Shown piece after piece: positions 9,342-18,338 of a stretch of 37,610 nt of DNA. The stretch's first letter is position 1; each line of letters opens with the position of its first letter. The DNA is from Chrysochromulina tobinii (lineage: Eukaryota; Haptophyta; Prymnesiales; Chrysochromulinaceae). The stretch is taken from assembly GCA_001275005.1 (NCBI GenBank), contig JWZX01002199.1:1-37610 (forward strand), in the 5' to 3' direction. The translations under genes and the position numbers were made by a program. A model generated the notes under the pieces. It was not told the origin of the DNA and did not search any database. It was given only the letters and a program-made list of their open reading frames with translations.

Positions 9342-9917
9342 TCACTTCACCAGCATCGGGCCCTTGACGGCCTCGGCTTTTTCTGCACCCGCGAGGAGTG
9401 TGATGAGCGTGAGTGCAAACTCGATGGCCGTGCCGGGTCCTCTCGAGGTGACGACCTTGCCGTCCACAATGACTCGCTCCTCGGAGTAGCGCTCTGCGAT
9501 CGTCTCCTTCATCTTGTCGGCAAAGGCAGGATGGCTCGTGGCCGAGCCTTCGCCGAGCAGACCGTGAGGCATGAGCACCACTGCCGGTGCGGCGCAGATG
9601 GCGCCATACACCTTCCCGGCTTCCTTGTGCTTCTTGAGCATAGCAATGAATGCCTCATGCTCGCCGATGGTCTTGGCGCCCGGCATGCCGCCAGGAACCG
9701 CGATGCAATCATACTCTTTGGCCTCGCAGTCAGCAATGAGCGTGTCGGCATTCAGCATGACGCCTCGGCTGCACTTGACAGTCGTCTGGCCACTCACCGA
9801 GGCGAGCGTGACGGTGATGCCCGCGCGCACGAACGTGTCGACGATGCACACGGTCTCGATCTCCTCAGAGCCGTCCGCCACCGGCACGAGCGCTGTCAGT
9901 TTTGCGGCCTCAGCCAT
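9342..9917 (-). CDS. DJ-1/PARK7-type protein (DJ-1/PfpI superfamily)
   Basis: 191 aa, ATG at 9917, the usual length for DJ-1. The family includes redox-sensing chaperones and glyoxalase or deglycase enzymes that act in cytosol and mitochondria. The reactive cysteine sits in the nucleophile elbow as C108 (VYGAICAAPAVVL). The conserved acidic partner corresponds to E21 in GSEEIETV. PGGMPGA and the C-terminal TSRGPGTAIEFAL block are both diagnostic of the DJ-1 clade. No targeting peptide is apparent. It is divergent from the coiled-coil gene beginning at 10158, with 240 bp between the ATGs. Whether it is a glyoxalase or a redox sensor cannot be told from sequence alone. Confidence 0.95.
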   Translation of the reverse strand: MAEAAKLTALVPVADGSEEIETVCIVDTFVRAGITVTLASVSGQTTVKCSRGVMLNADTLIADCEAKEYDCIAVPGGMPGAKTIGEHEAFIAMLKKHKEAGKVYGAICAAPAVVLMPHGLLGEGSATSHPAFADKMKETIAERYSEERVIVDGKVVTSRGPGTAIEFALTLITLLAGAEKAEAVKGPMLVK

Positions 9918-10157
9918 CTCGACGCTGATGTCGGGACTGTCACATTTCGGCGAGGGCGAAAGACCTTGCGTAAGTGCAGAGTGTCAGGAAGAAACGCGGG
10001 GGGTGAGTGGTGGAGAGAGAAAGGGGGGGTCGGAAAGTACTAACGTTGGTCTGAGCCCACTTTGGGCCAAGCTTTTCAACCACGCGCCGTAGTGAACACC
10101 TCGCTCTGCTGTTCCACTCCCTCGAGGGCGCAGCGACACTGCTCGCGCCGAGACTCC

Positions 10158-11384
10158 ATGCTTTCAGCTCAAGCAGTTGTCCACCTCTCCTCCAGCTACC
10201 CTATCCTCCAGGTCAGGGAGACAGAGAAAGGTTCAACCTCGAAAAACATCAATGAAGCCGCGGATCTTCCTGCACCACCGCTCCAGCGGCCGATGAAGGT
10301 GCACCTGAAGCCGGCGGACCCCATCTCGGTGAGTGACTGCCTCCAGGTGCACTGCTTCCAGATCGAGGAGCGGCAGGCAGAGCGCGTGGCGGCTGTGCAA
10401 GCCGCGCGGCGGCAGCACATCGATGACATGCGGGAACTCAAGGGCCGCGTCGCAAACACGTTTGAGGAGGTGGCGGCGCGCCGCTCGTGGAACAAGCAGG
10501 TGGCCAGGGAGCAGCTGGTGCAGACGGAGGAGAAGATGCAGGCGGAGCTCGAGGCGTACAAGGACTCGCACGCGCCCACCGAGTACTGGCCATACGAGGC
10601 TGCTTCCGACAGGCGCGGCTTTGCTGTCCCACCGAAAAAGGTGTATGGTGCCGAGCTGCTCCTTGCAGCGCAGCAGAAGGCGAACGCGATGGCGCTGCAG
10701 AAGATCGCGCAGCGGCGCGGCACCACCACCACAATGCCGCTGCGCCACGAGCGACAGCTCGAGCAGGCCGCGATCGACGCCAGTACTGTACGAGAGGTGC
10801 CACCTCACCAGGTCAAGTCAGCTCACGCGGTTGCCGACCAGCGGCGACGTGAGGCGGTGGCCGCTCTGGCGGCGCAGGCCAACGATGGTAAGTTGGCGGC
10901 GGCCGAGCGATGGGAGGAGGCGCCCAACCTGAGCCGCTTTCAGCTCAAGGAGGCACAGCGCGAAATCCGCGAGAAAGCGAACAAGGAGCAGCTGCGTGAG
11001 ATCCTATCCAAGCAGATGGCGGAGAGGCAGCTGCGCGAGCTCAAGGAGCACGCGCACACGTACGGCGAGGGGCCCAACTACCAGTCGACCTTGGACCGAA
11101 TGGTAGAGAAGGCTATGGGTGCACAGCACCTCTCCCGAGACCAGCAGATACGCAACGGTCAGAAGAGACGGATGGAGCTCGAACGGGCCATTCAGGAGAA
11201 GCAGCGCGAGCGGCGCGAGCTTCGCAAGCTCGCTCAGCAGAAACAGAAGGAGATCGACGACACTGCCGCCGCGACTGAGGCGCTCATGCACGAGCGAGAC
11301 CGCATGCGCAAGGCCGAGACGCAGACCAAGATGCAGATAGACATGCTCACCGCGAACGAGCACAAGAAGCACGGGGCCAAGTGA
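10158..11384 (+). CDS. Coiled-coil protein, possibly ciliary/axonemal
   Basis: 408 aa from the ATG at 10158. An ATG at 10062 lies in the same frame and another at 10293, so the start is uncertain. Almost the whole protein is charged alpha helix rich in Glu, Arg, Lys, Gln and Ala. Stretches such as RRQHIDDMRELKGRVANTF, KEAQREIREKANKEQLREI and QEKQRERRELRKLAQQKQKE are typical of trichohyalin-plectin-like or axonemal microtubule-inner proteins. No catalytic motif, signal peptide or membrane helix is seen. CAG/GTCAGG near 10210 could be a splice donor, so the N terminus may be assembled differently. A structural role in a flagellum is inference from composition and from the presence of BBIP1 in the same window. 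Confidence 0.75.
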   Translation: MLSAQAVVHLSSSYPILQVRETEKGSTSKNINEAADLPAPPLQRPMKVHLKPADPISVSDCLQVHCFQIEERQAERVAAVQAARRQHIDDMRELKGRVANTFEEVAARRSWNKQVAREQLVQTEEKMQAELEAYKDSHAPTEYWPYEAASDRRGFAVPPKKVYGAELLLAAQQKANAMALQKIAQRRGTTTTMPLRHERQLEQAAIDASTVREVPPHQVKSAHAVADQRRREAVAALAAQANDGKLAAAERWEEAPNLSRFQLKEAQREIREKANKEQLREILSKQMAERQLRELKEHAHTYGEGPNYQSTLDRMVEKAMGAQHLSRDQQIRNGQKRRMELERAIQEKQRERRELRKLAQQKQKEIDDTAAATEALMHERDRMRKAETQTKMQIDMLTANEHKKHGAK

Positions 11385-11712
11385 CGTGAGGCACATGGAC
11401 CGATTGGAACAAGTGATGTGAGCCCCCAACACTATGAGGCAGACAGCTCTGAGTTCAGGCTGCGTGCGTGTCTCTCCCGTGTCGGTGTGGCCTTCGCCCC
11501 TCCATTGCCCATAGGCTAGAGGCTCAGTACTCGTCACTCTATAGACCACACTCTATTCGAGTTGTTGAACCGGTCGCATGACTTGACTTGGTAAGAGCTG
11601 GTCTGTTCAACACAACGCGCGCGCGCGCCCCGGACCCCCCAAGCACGAGGGCCTGGTTTGTGCCGTGGATACTACGCGCCCTTGCGGCGCGCTTTCTCCA
11701 GCACTTATACGC
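11385..11712. other. Intergenic region with a short (CG)n tract
   Basis: Contains the 3' flank of the coiled-coil gene and the 5' flank of the LNR/kringle gene. A GCGCGCGCGC tract lies at about 11618-11628. The downstream gene's frame stays open upstream to a GTG at 11665, but a signal peptide is produced only from the ATG at 11713. No other feature was seen. Confidence 0.45.
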
Positions 11713-13914
11713 ATGATTCTATTGCTGGTGGCCGTCGTCGCCACCTCTTTAGCCGCACCCAGCACTTTTCCAGATCCACCTCCTCTCCAGCGTGCTCCGT
11801 CGGCACCGCCTCCATGCGAGGACGACCCCAATTTCTGGCAAACCGGCCTTTGGTTGCAAAAGCCGTGGAACTTCACGTGCAGAGATTGGGACGGGTACGC
11901 ATGTGCAGCTGGCGGGTACGGCATCACCGAGCCGAACGATATCGCCGCTCTCGTCAGGGCGTGCCCTCTCTCCTGCAACGACGGTCCGTGCAGTGGGGAC
12001 TCGTCGTTTAGCTACAGTGGAGAAGACCAAAGCTGGTCGCCGTCTTCGGGGCAGGCGGACGAAGGCGCGAGCGTGTGCGCGTGTCCGATTGAGTGGATCG
12101 ACGATGGCGAGTGCGATCGCCAGTGCAACGAGGCCGCGTGCTCGTGGGACGGGAACGACTGCTTCCACAGCGATACCGGCTGCTACCAACACCCGACAGG
12201 TGCAGACTACCGGGGCAATGTGAGCCATACCATCGATGGCCAGCCTTGCCAGTACTGGGAGAGCCAGTGGCCGAACACACACGATTACTCGGTCGTCAAC
12301 TATCCCGACTCCAACCTCGGCGGTCACAACCACTGCCGCAATCCCAATCCCGACGACGGCTCACAGCGGCCGTGGTGCATCGTCGACTCATTTGATGCGG
12401 TTTGGGGCTACTGTAACGTGAGCACACCGAGCACGACACCGTGCCCGAGCCCCCGGCCATGGTCGCAGCACAACCACACCGAGCTGGCTCTCAACGAGTG
12501 GCTCCATGCATCCGTATACGAGCATCGGTACGACTACTACAGCGTGCGGCTGCCGCCGCGTCTCTCTGGCTTCCAGGTGGTCGTTGTGCCTATGACGGGT
12601 GATCCCAGCCTGTTTGTGGCGTTCGATGTGCCCTTCCCCACTGGCCACAACTACACGTATAAGCAAGACGAGGCCACCCAGGTCGAGGTCTTCTACATGA
12701 CCAGTGGCACGTATGGGTACTGTGCGGCCGCCTCCGACGCGGCCACCGCCGGCTGCATGCTGTACCTCTCTGTGACTTGCCAAGAGACGTCGGATTACCA
12801 CCTCGTCGTCTTGGACACTGCGAATCCGAACGGCACAGCGTGCTCGGCGGGATGCGCTTGGAAGCAGCTCGGGGACGGCGTCTGCCAGCCGCAGTGCAAC
12901 AACAACGATTGCTTCGAGGACCGCGGCGACTGCGCGGGGAACAGCTCTGCGGTGCATTGTACGAGTGCATGCAACACTGACTGGATCAACGATGGGTACT
13001 GCGATATGCAGTGCTTCTCAGCCATGTGCGGATGGGACGGCGACGATTGTGGGGGCGTTGGCTGTGCGGACGACTGCCTCAACGGGCTGCGCGACAATGG
13101 CGAGTGCAACGCCGCATGCAACGTGGAAGCATGCGATTGGGACGGCGCCGATTGCTTCCACACTCATCACGAGTGCTACAGGCGCCCCGACGGTGCCGAC
13201 TACCGCGGCACCGTCTCCCACAGCCTGTCGGGGCAGGTCTGCCAGCGCTGGTCAGATCAGTTCCCACACGCGCACACGCGCACCCATGCCAAGTATCCGT
13301 TCGCGGGCTTGGGCGGGCACAACTTTTGCCGCAATCCGGACGGGGAAGAATCCGTCTGGTGTTACACGACGACGACCGAGGACTCAGGCTTACCTCGCTT
13401 TGAGAGATGTGATGTCGGACCACCCCGACAAACATGCCCGCCGCCGCCGCCGCCGCCGCCACCACGCGACGCCCCGCATCCTATGCCGCCGCCGCCGCCG
13501 CATCCGAGGTACCCGCCGCCCCACCCACGCCCTCCGCCTCCGGACCCGTCGCCGCCGCCGCCGCCCTCTCCGCCGCCGCCATTGCCGCCTTGCCCTGCCG
13601 AGTGCGTCGCGCTCTTCGAGCAGGGCGCCTTTTCGCACGCAAATTCGTCCGAGTGCCTCTCCCTCGAGAGTTGCGCGCCGCTGTTCCACCAGCTTGGCAA
13701 GTACATTGACGCGAAACCGTCGAGCATTCCCCTCGCGATGAGCTTCGCGTTCGGCGTCTCGATCCCGCTCGCGATGATCTGCCTGTACTGCACCCGACGC
13801 TTCCTGAGACGCTGGGGTGGCAGCAAGGGCGTCTATACCTTTGGCGAGGCGGACACTGCGGACGAAGTCGAGCTAGACGAAACGACAGACGAGGTTGTGA
13901 CAGCTGGGTTGTGA
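11713..13914 (+). CDS. Single-pass surface protein with LNR (Notch-type) repeats and two kringle domains
   Basis: 733 aa. The ATG at 11713 gives a clean signal peptide (MILLLVAVVATSLAAP). A Cys-rich module follows at about 35-93, with ShK-like spacing. LNR 1 is near 122-150 (CPIEWIDDGECDRQCNE ... WDGNDC). Kringle 1 spans about 157-234 (CYQHPTGADYRG to WGYC). A beta-rich region with PPC-like character is next, then further LNR units (GDGVCQPQCNNNDC, NDGYCDMQC, NGECNAACN) and kringle 2 (CYRRPDGADYRG). A Pro-rich stalk precedes a juxtamembrane Cys segment, one transmembrane helix (about 680-700), a basic stop-transfer CTRRFLRR and an acidic cytoplasmic tail of about 45 residues. It is probably a surface receptor or adhesin in which the LNR modules bind calcium. 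The ligand is unknown. No protease domain is present. Confidence 0.85.
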   Translation: MILLLVAVVATSLAAPSTFPDPPPLQRAPSAPPPCEDDPNFWQTGLWLQKPWNFTCRDWDGYACAAGGYGITEPNDIAALVRACPLSCNDGPCSGDSSFSYSGEDQSWSPSSGQADEGASVCACPIEWIDDGECDRQCNEAACSWDGNDCFHSDTGCYQHPTGADYRGNVSHTIDGQPCQYWESQWPNTHDYSVVNYPDSNLGGHNHCRNPNPDDGSQRPWCIVDSFDAVWGYCNVSTPSTTPCPSPRPWSQHNHTELALNEWLHASVYEHRYDYYSVRLPPRLSGFQVVVVPMTGDPSLFVAFDVPFPTGHNYTYKQDEATQVEVFYMTSGTYGYCAAASDAATAGCMLYLSVTCQETSDYHLVVLDTANPNGTACSAGCAWKQLGDGVCQPQCNNNDCFEDRGDCAGNSSAVHCTSACNTDWINDGYCDMQCFSAMCGWDGDDCGGVGCADDCLNGLRDNGECNAACNVEACDWDGADCFHTHHECYRRPDGADYRGTVSHSLSGQVCQRWSDQFPHAHTRTHAKYPFAGLGGHNFCRNPDGEESVWCYTTTTEDSGLPRFERCDVGPPRQTCPPPPPPPPPRDAPHPMPPPPPHPRYPPPHPRPPPPDPSPPPPPSPPPPLPPCPAECVALFEQGAFSHANSSECLSLESCAPLFHQLGKYIDAKPSSIPLAMSFAFGVSIPLAMICLYCTRRFLRRWGGSKGVYTFGEADTADEVELDETTDEVVTAGL
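13438..13593 (+). repeat. CCG/CCA triplet-rich tract encoding a polyproline stalk
   Basis: A run of CCG, CCC and CCA triplets encodes a Pro-rich segment with only scattered Asp, Arg, His and Ser residues. It lies just before the membrane helix of the LNR/kringle protein. It is like the hydroxyproline-rich stalks of algal extracellular proteins and would hold the Cys-rich modules away from the membrane. Confidence 0.75.
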
Positions 13915-14251
13915 GCGCGCGACGGCCGCGGCCAGGGGCAGGTGGCGATTGCTCATACAAGTGTACTCCGCTCGTCGAAGAAGCGTCGTAATCGTGTAAG
14001 CCAAGGCGTCCGAGGCCTTACAGTCGCCTGGAAGGCTGGATGCCGGAAACGCTCCCCGCGCGACTAGAGCTCAGTTCGTCGAAACAAAAACCGCGTAACA
14101 GGAAACAGCAAACCCGGCGGCAGCACGGTCTAATATTATAATCGGACGCCACCGGCCGGTCCGTGGACTCACGGTGTAGAGTGACTCAGGACTGTCTAGA
14201 AGGACTGTGCACTGTCGGAGAGGCGCGGGACGGGAGCTCACCAGGGCATAT
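13915..14251. other. Intergenic region between the LNR/kringle gene and the repeat array
   Basis: No coding segment is supported. An AT-rich patch (TCTAATATTATAATCGG) lies at about 14128-14144. The sequence AACAGGAAACAGCAAACCCG at about 14097 resembles, in the same orientation, AACAGGCAACACGCAAACGC at about 15597 on the other side of the transposase remnant. This may be a direct repeat bounding an old insertion. Confidence 0.4.
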
Positions 14252-14414
14252 CTTGATTCAGGAATAACTCATGAGTTAAGATCACACAGGCACTTGCATG
14301 AGGTACTTAACTCAAAGATCACAAAAGACCTTGTAACTCAAACTCAAGATCACACAACACCTCGTGACTCAAAAGACAAAGTAACTCAAGATCTCAACTC
14401 AAGATTTTGAGTCG
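14252..14414. repeat. Array of AACTCAAGATCACA-type repeats, left of hAT remnant
   Basis: The words CTCAAGATCACA, GTAACTCAA and TTAACTCA recur at short irregular intervals, in places as AACTCAAGATCACACAAC followed by AACTCAAGATC. The array ends with an ACTCAA/TTGAGT inverted pair at about 14397-14412. The same words form the array at 15330-15465. Multiple copies of a short motif near the ends are typical of subterminal transposase-binding arrays. Confidence 0.75.
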
Positions 14415-14429
14415 ACCACGTGTCAGGAC

Positions 14430-14690
14430 TCAGGAGCTCCCCCCGCCGGCTTCGTCTGCCTCTTCTTTGTCCTCCTCGAGTCCCTCCCCTCCCTTGCCAC
14501 GAAAGAGCTGGAAGTACTTGGCCTTAATGGCATCACAGCTCGGCTTGAATGCAGACTTATTGCAGCCGACCACGACGAGGGTGGCAAGGTAGTCCTGGTC
14601 GATGTTCGGGTCAGTGAGCCCCCCGGCGCGTGAGAAGATCTGCTCCACGTTGGCCTTCGAAGAGCGGTCTGATCCGGAGTGTCCCTCTTC
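14430..14690 (-). pseudogene. hAT-family transposase C-terminal dimerisation region, remnant
   Basis: On the minus strand, about 80 residues read through SSKANVEQIFSRAGG, LTDPNIDQDYLATLVVVGCN and KSAFKPSCDAIKAKYFQLF to a TAG-type end after an acidic Gly-rich tail. The pattern E-x-(I/L)-FS-x-AG followed by a Leu-rich helix and an Asn resembles the hAT C-terminal dimerisation domain (SERVFSxAG...LEALVLLRxN). Upstream, the adjacent frame continues with similar composition (VDVELDMSMMRSVRRAK), suggesting a frameshift near 14690. No DDE catalytic core or zinc finger is present, so it is a non-autonomous relic. It lies between matching repeat arrays at 14252 and 15330. Confidence 0.55.
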
Positions 14691-14739
14691 GCCCGACGGA
14701 CAGAGCGCATCATGCTCATATCGAGTTCAACATCCACGA

Positions 14740-15329
14740 AGCGTGCGCCGCCACTCGGCCGAGCTACGGAGTGAATGCTGGTGTACGAATACGATTGCGA
14801 AGGTGCTCAATGCTGGGCGCATGTCGATGATTGGCCTGATGACTCTCTGATACCATCGGCGTGAATGTAGGCGTGGCGACGCGACCGCTTGCTCACGGTA
14901 ATGGCCAACCCTCTCTCTCTGATCAAGCGAGGGGGTTGATGGACCAGCGCCGCGTGCGTACATCGCGCCTACCGGCTTTGAGCAGGCGCGGGAAGCCATG
15001 TCTGAGAGCGGGAGACGGTCGGAGCGGATTCGCAGGGGGCGACCTCTTCCGAGTCGGCCGCTACGTGAGCAACGGGGCAGGCGAAGTCGTGCGCGATTTC
15101 GAGAGATAAATGCGCCATTGCGTTCGTTAGACAGCACTCCTTTTCAAGGATCCTATTTCGGAAATTTTGCGGACATGTTTTGACAGGGGGCTCTTAGCTT
15201 TCGGAAGCTTTCGGGGCGGCATGTGTTAAGATCGCACGCACGCTCTGGACTACGGTCCTCGCAGGAGCGGACATGCCGTCAGCTCCGCTCTCACGAAGAC
15301 GTTTCGACAGGTTTCGTTGTGTGGGTGTA
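14740..15329. other. Non-coding interior of the repeat-bounded element
   Basis: No protein family can be recognised in any frame. The stretch lies between the transposase relic and the right-hand repeat array. It may be decayed transposon sequence or host DNA trapped between repeats. Small ORFs of 60-136 codons occur on both strands but are Arg/Ser/Pro-rich and look random. Confidence 0.45.
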
Positions 15330-15465
15330 AACTTGAGTCGCGACTCAAAACTCAAGATCACAAAGGACCTCGTAACTCAAAACTCAAGATCACACAGCAC
15401 CTCTTAACTCACGACTCAAGATCACTCAGCAACTCTTAACTCAACCCAACTCATCTGAATCAAGG
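15330..15465. repeat. Array of CTCAAGATCACA-type repeats, right of hAT remnant
   Basis: Contains repeated units such as ACTCAAGATCACAAAGGACC, ACTCAAGATCACACAGCACC and ACTCAAGATCACTCAGCAAC, each followed by TCTTAACTCA or CGTAACTCA, giving a period near 33 bp. It starts with a perfect 16-bp palindrome TTGAGTCGCGACTCAA at 15333-15348. The unit orientation is the same as in the left array. This is evidence that both arrays belong to one family of element. Confidence 0.75.
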
Positions 15466-15816
15466 GATGCCCTGTAGTAGCACGCGCGCGAGAGGGGAAC
15501 CGTCAACGGTCAACAGGTCGCCGTACACGGTCTGGTGCGCTACCGACTTCCGCGCACACCTGATTAAATAATTGCGCAGACAACGGTCGGTCCGCAACAG
15601 GCAACACGCAAACGCCGCGAGCGGACGCTCACCTGCTCGAGCTGTTCGACCGCGCGGATCACGCGGTCGCTTCTCGGCCTACCACGGCTACGACCGACTC
15701 ACTAATACACTAAGAACCGACGACAATTCGAGATCGAGTCCGCACTGTGTACATGACGTGAACGACCGCGCGCATGAAATTCAACCGCATTCACCACGTC
15801 CGGCCTAACATACTCA
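15466..15816. other. Intergenic region, 3' flank of the 2OG hydroxylase gene
   Basis: Nothing coding is supported. Includes a CGCGCGCG run near 15482 and the AACAGGCAACACGCAAACGC sequence that partly matches one at about 14097. Confidence 0.4.
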
Positions 15817-17427
15817 CTATTCTCTCTCACTCTGCGCTCCCACTCGTTGGGAGCCCCTGAGGAGGAGCTGGAGCCTTGACAAGCCGGGCATGCATGAGAT
15901 CTGGCTCTCCGTGCGTTGCATGCTGCGCACGGGCGAGGCCGGCGGATGCGGCAGCGCTAGGCCGCTCCCCACCATGCCACCCGCGCCGCCGCCGCCGGGC
16001 GTGGAGGCGTGGGGGGCGGGGCGTCGCTGCATCTCTGGCGTCGACGGCGTCAGGGGTACATCGAGCCTCAGCTCACCGCGGCTGCTGCCGCTGCCGGTGG
16101 CACCCTCATCAACCCACCATTGCATATGCGGCTCCCCCGGCCGACCGTCGGCGTCGTCGCCGCTGCTCATGCCCGTTATCCCGTGCCTACAGTACGTTGA
16201 CTCGAAAGGTGTGGTGCTGCCACCGGCGTCGCTGCCGCTGCCCACGTCGCCCGAGGGCCGGCGCGCATGCCTGGCCGCGTCGAGTAGCATGCGTTCCTCC
16301 CCGGTGGTGGGGCCCTGTATAGCGACTGTCGAGAGGGGGCGGCGCGCGGCTTGGGGTTCGCCGAGTAGGCTCGAACCTGCGCCGCCGGTACAGCTGGCGC
16401 TCGGGGCGAGCGCGCCCGTAGCGCCGCCGCTGCCGCCGTAGCGCGGCCCAATCGCCGCCAGTGCGTGATCCTCGTCGATGGACGCATTGCAGACCACAGG
16501 CGCGAGGTTGGCGGACACAGCGGTCGCGAAGTAGATGGTCTGCACGGGCGGGCGGGGCGAGGCGAGAGCCCTCTGACGCGCCTCTTCAACTGCCTGCTTT
16601 GAGAAGTGCTCCTCCTCGCCTGCGCGGTCGCGACCGTCCGCGTTATAGAAGCCCACGAGAATGAAGCGATCGCCAGAGGTCACGACGTTGCCCGCATGAC
16701 GGATGTTGCCGTCGTGCACAAGGCAGTAGCCGGGCATGGGGCGCAGCAGGAGGCCATCGACGTCGGCGGACGCAGCCGGGAAGTAGGTGCCGCCGCCCTC
16801 GAAGGCGTCCTGCGGACTTAGGCAAAGGTTGAACGTTAGAGCAGTCTCGTCCTTGTGCATCTTGAGTCCGCGCCCGCCAGGCCGGCCCGACGCCGCCGAG
16901 TAGCGCACGATGAACAGGTTGCCCGGGCGCGGATAGGGCTGCTTGTCGAAGGCGTCGCTCAGGTGCGGGTACTGCTTGCGTGCAAAAGGCAGCAGTTGCT
17001 CGCGGATCGCCCGAAACACCATGTCCTGCGATTCTTTGGACAGATTCTGAACGAGCACATCCATTGTGGGCAAGCTCACGCCGCGGTCGCTCCAGCCGAT
17101 GGCTGTACCGATGCGAATGGCATCATCCAGGAGGTTTGCCGTTTCCACCGGTGTGAACATCGGCACCACGTGAACGCACGACGTGTTTGCAGAGGGCTTC
17201 TTCCTCGCAGCTCCATCGCTTTGGAACTGCAAGGTCGTGCATGTCGTTGGCACGAAGAGAGCGGCACGCACGCGCGTGTGCGATGTGGGGCCGTCGATTT
17301 TCAGCTCTTTTACTGTCGCGCGGATCGAGAAGGAGCCACTCGTTGCGATGCGCAGCTCCGATGGCAGGTGCTGCGACTCCTTCTTACTGTCGTCCTTGCG
17401 CCGATGCCAGGGGAACCAGAGCGACAT
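15817..17427 (-). CDS. 2-oxoglutarate/Fe(II)-dependent hydroxylase (prolyl 4-hydroxylase-like)
   Basis: 536 aa from the ATG at 17427 (MSLWFPWHRR). The frame continues upstream only to a TTG. The double-stranded beta-helix core is at about 85-262. The iron ligands are H191 and D193 in KMHKDETALTFNLCLS, and H244 in NIRHAGN. R254 (SGDRFILVGFYN) should hold the 2-oxoglutarate carboxylate. FEGGGTYF before the second half is typical of P4H and procollagen-lysine hydroxylases. It probably hydroxylates a protein side chain, proline or lysine. No signal peptide is seen from this start, so it may be cytosolic, or it may have a missed 5' exon. The C-terminal half (about 300-536) is Gly/Ser/Pro-rich, with no domain. 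It is divergent from the bL34m gene 440 bp away. Confidence 0.85.
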   Translation of the reverse strand: MSLWFPWHRRKDDSKKESQHLPSELRIATSGSFSIRATVKELKIDGPTSHTRVRAALFVPTTCTTLQFQSDGAARKKPSANTSCVHVVPMFTPVETANLLDDAIRIGTAIGWSDRGVSLPTMDVLVQNLSKESQDMVFRAIREQLLPFARKQYPHLSDAFDKQPYPRPGNLFIVRYSAASGRPGGRGLKMHKDETALTFNLCLSPQDAFEGGGTYFPAASADVDGLLLRPMPGYCLVHDGNIRHAGNVVTSGDRFILVGFYNADGRDRAGEEEHFSKQAVEEARQRALASPRPPVQTIYFATAVSANLAPVVCNASIDEDHALAAIGPRYGGSGGATGALAPSASCTGGAGSSLLGEPQAARRPLSTVAIQGPTTGEERMLLDAARHARRPSGDVGSGSDAGGSTTPFESTYCRHGITGMSSGDDADGRPGEPHMQWWVDEGATGSGSSRGELRLDVPLTPSTPEMQRRPAPHASTPGGGGAGGMVGSGLALPHPPASPVRSMQRTESQISCMPGLSRLQLLLRGSQRVGAQSERE

Positions 17428-17867
17428 CGTGGATGGCCTCGAGGAGGCGAGGAGCTGTTGGTGCACTGTCGCTGCAGAGCGTGGTGTAAGCGTCCTGGTA
17501 AGTGCCCCAGTCCTTCCTGACGGACGCCCCCAGGAATCCGTCGCAGAGAATCTCAACTCGGGACCTCAGCGTACAAGTTTCGTTAATTCCTTCGACAAAC
17601 GGTATCTACGCGTTGAGCATTTTCTTCAGCATTTTCTTCTGCTTGCTTGTCGCCCGTCACCATTACAATTGAAGCCAAATCACATATCACATGATATCAT
17701 TTACATGTAAATGTATCTAGACCGGCGCCCGCGGACCGGTTCCGTGTGCGCGGATGGCGTGCGGTGGGGTTTGGCCTCTGAGCAGACTGTCGTTACAATG
17801 AATCAAGTTTCGAGGTTTCGTCGCGGTTCCGGTCAGGGGGGAGCCTCGAGTTGAGCCTCGCGACACT

Positions 17868-18338
17868 ATGCTCCGCCTGTTCTCCGCGCGTGCGGCGCTG
17901 CCCGCGGCTTTCGCACGGCCAGTGGTATCGTTTCGCTCGGTGCATGTGGTCGTACGCACCAAGATACCGCCACACGTTCCCTGGTGGCCAAACGTGGGCT
18001 CCGCGCGAGTCATCGCAGCACAGCCGGGGCTCCTACAATTGCTGCCGCCACTTGAGGCACCGGGGAGGAGGCCGCGGCCCGTTGATCTCCCGGCCGCCCG
18101 AGCTGTGCTTCCCATGACTTTCGGCTCGCTCACCGACCTTGCGCTGCACATCGAGCTGCCCGCCGCAGCCTCGTCATCCGACGAGGTGATCCAGGCCATG
18201 CCGAAGCGAACCTACCAGCCTAACCGCATGAAGCGCAAGCGAAAGCATGGGTTTCTGCAGCGCATGAAAACCGTCTCTGGACGCAAGGTGCTAGAGCGAC
18301 GCCGGGCAAAGGGGCGCTGGAAGATCGCGGTCACCTAG
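17868..18338 (+). CDS. Mitochondrial large-subunit ribosomal protein bL34m
   Basis: 156 aa, ATG at 17868, TAG at 18336-18338. The last 45 residues form the whole bL34 domain: [20 protein letters not shown], then [18 protein letters not shown]. They match the bacterial signature (KRTFQPS..KR.R.HGFR.RM.T..GR.VL..RR.KGR). bL34 is a small, very basic protein that binds 23S-type rRNA in the large subunit. The N-terminal extension of about 110 residues begins [18 protein letters not shown], an Arg/Ala/Ser-rich, acid-free presequence typical of mitochondrial import. A plastid version would usually be plastid-encoded or carry a longer bipartite leader, so mitochondrion is preferred. Confidence 0.93.
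   Translation: MLRLFSARAALPAAFARPVVSFRSVHVVVRTKIPPHVPWWPNVGSARVIAAQPGLLQLLPPLEAPGRRPRPVDLPAARAVLPMTFGSLTDLALHIELPAAASSSDEVIQAMPKRTYQPNRMKRKRKHGFLQRMKTVSGRKVLERRRAKGRWKIAVT

Noticed and set aside
9531-10092. Plus-strand ORFs of 170 and 173 codons
   Set aside because: They are mirror frames of the DJ-1 gene on the minus strand, where the family match is decisive.
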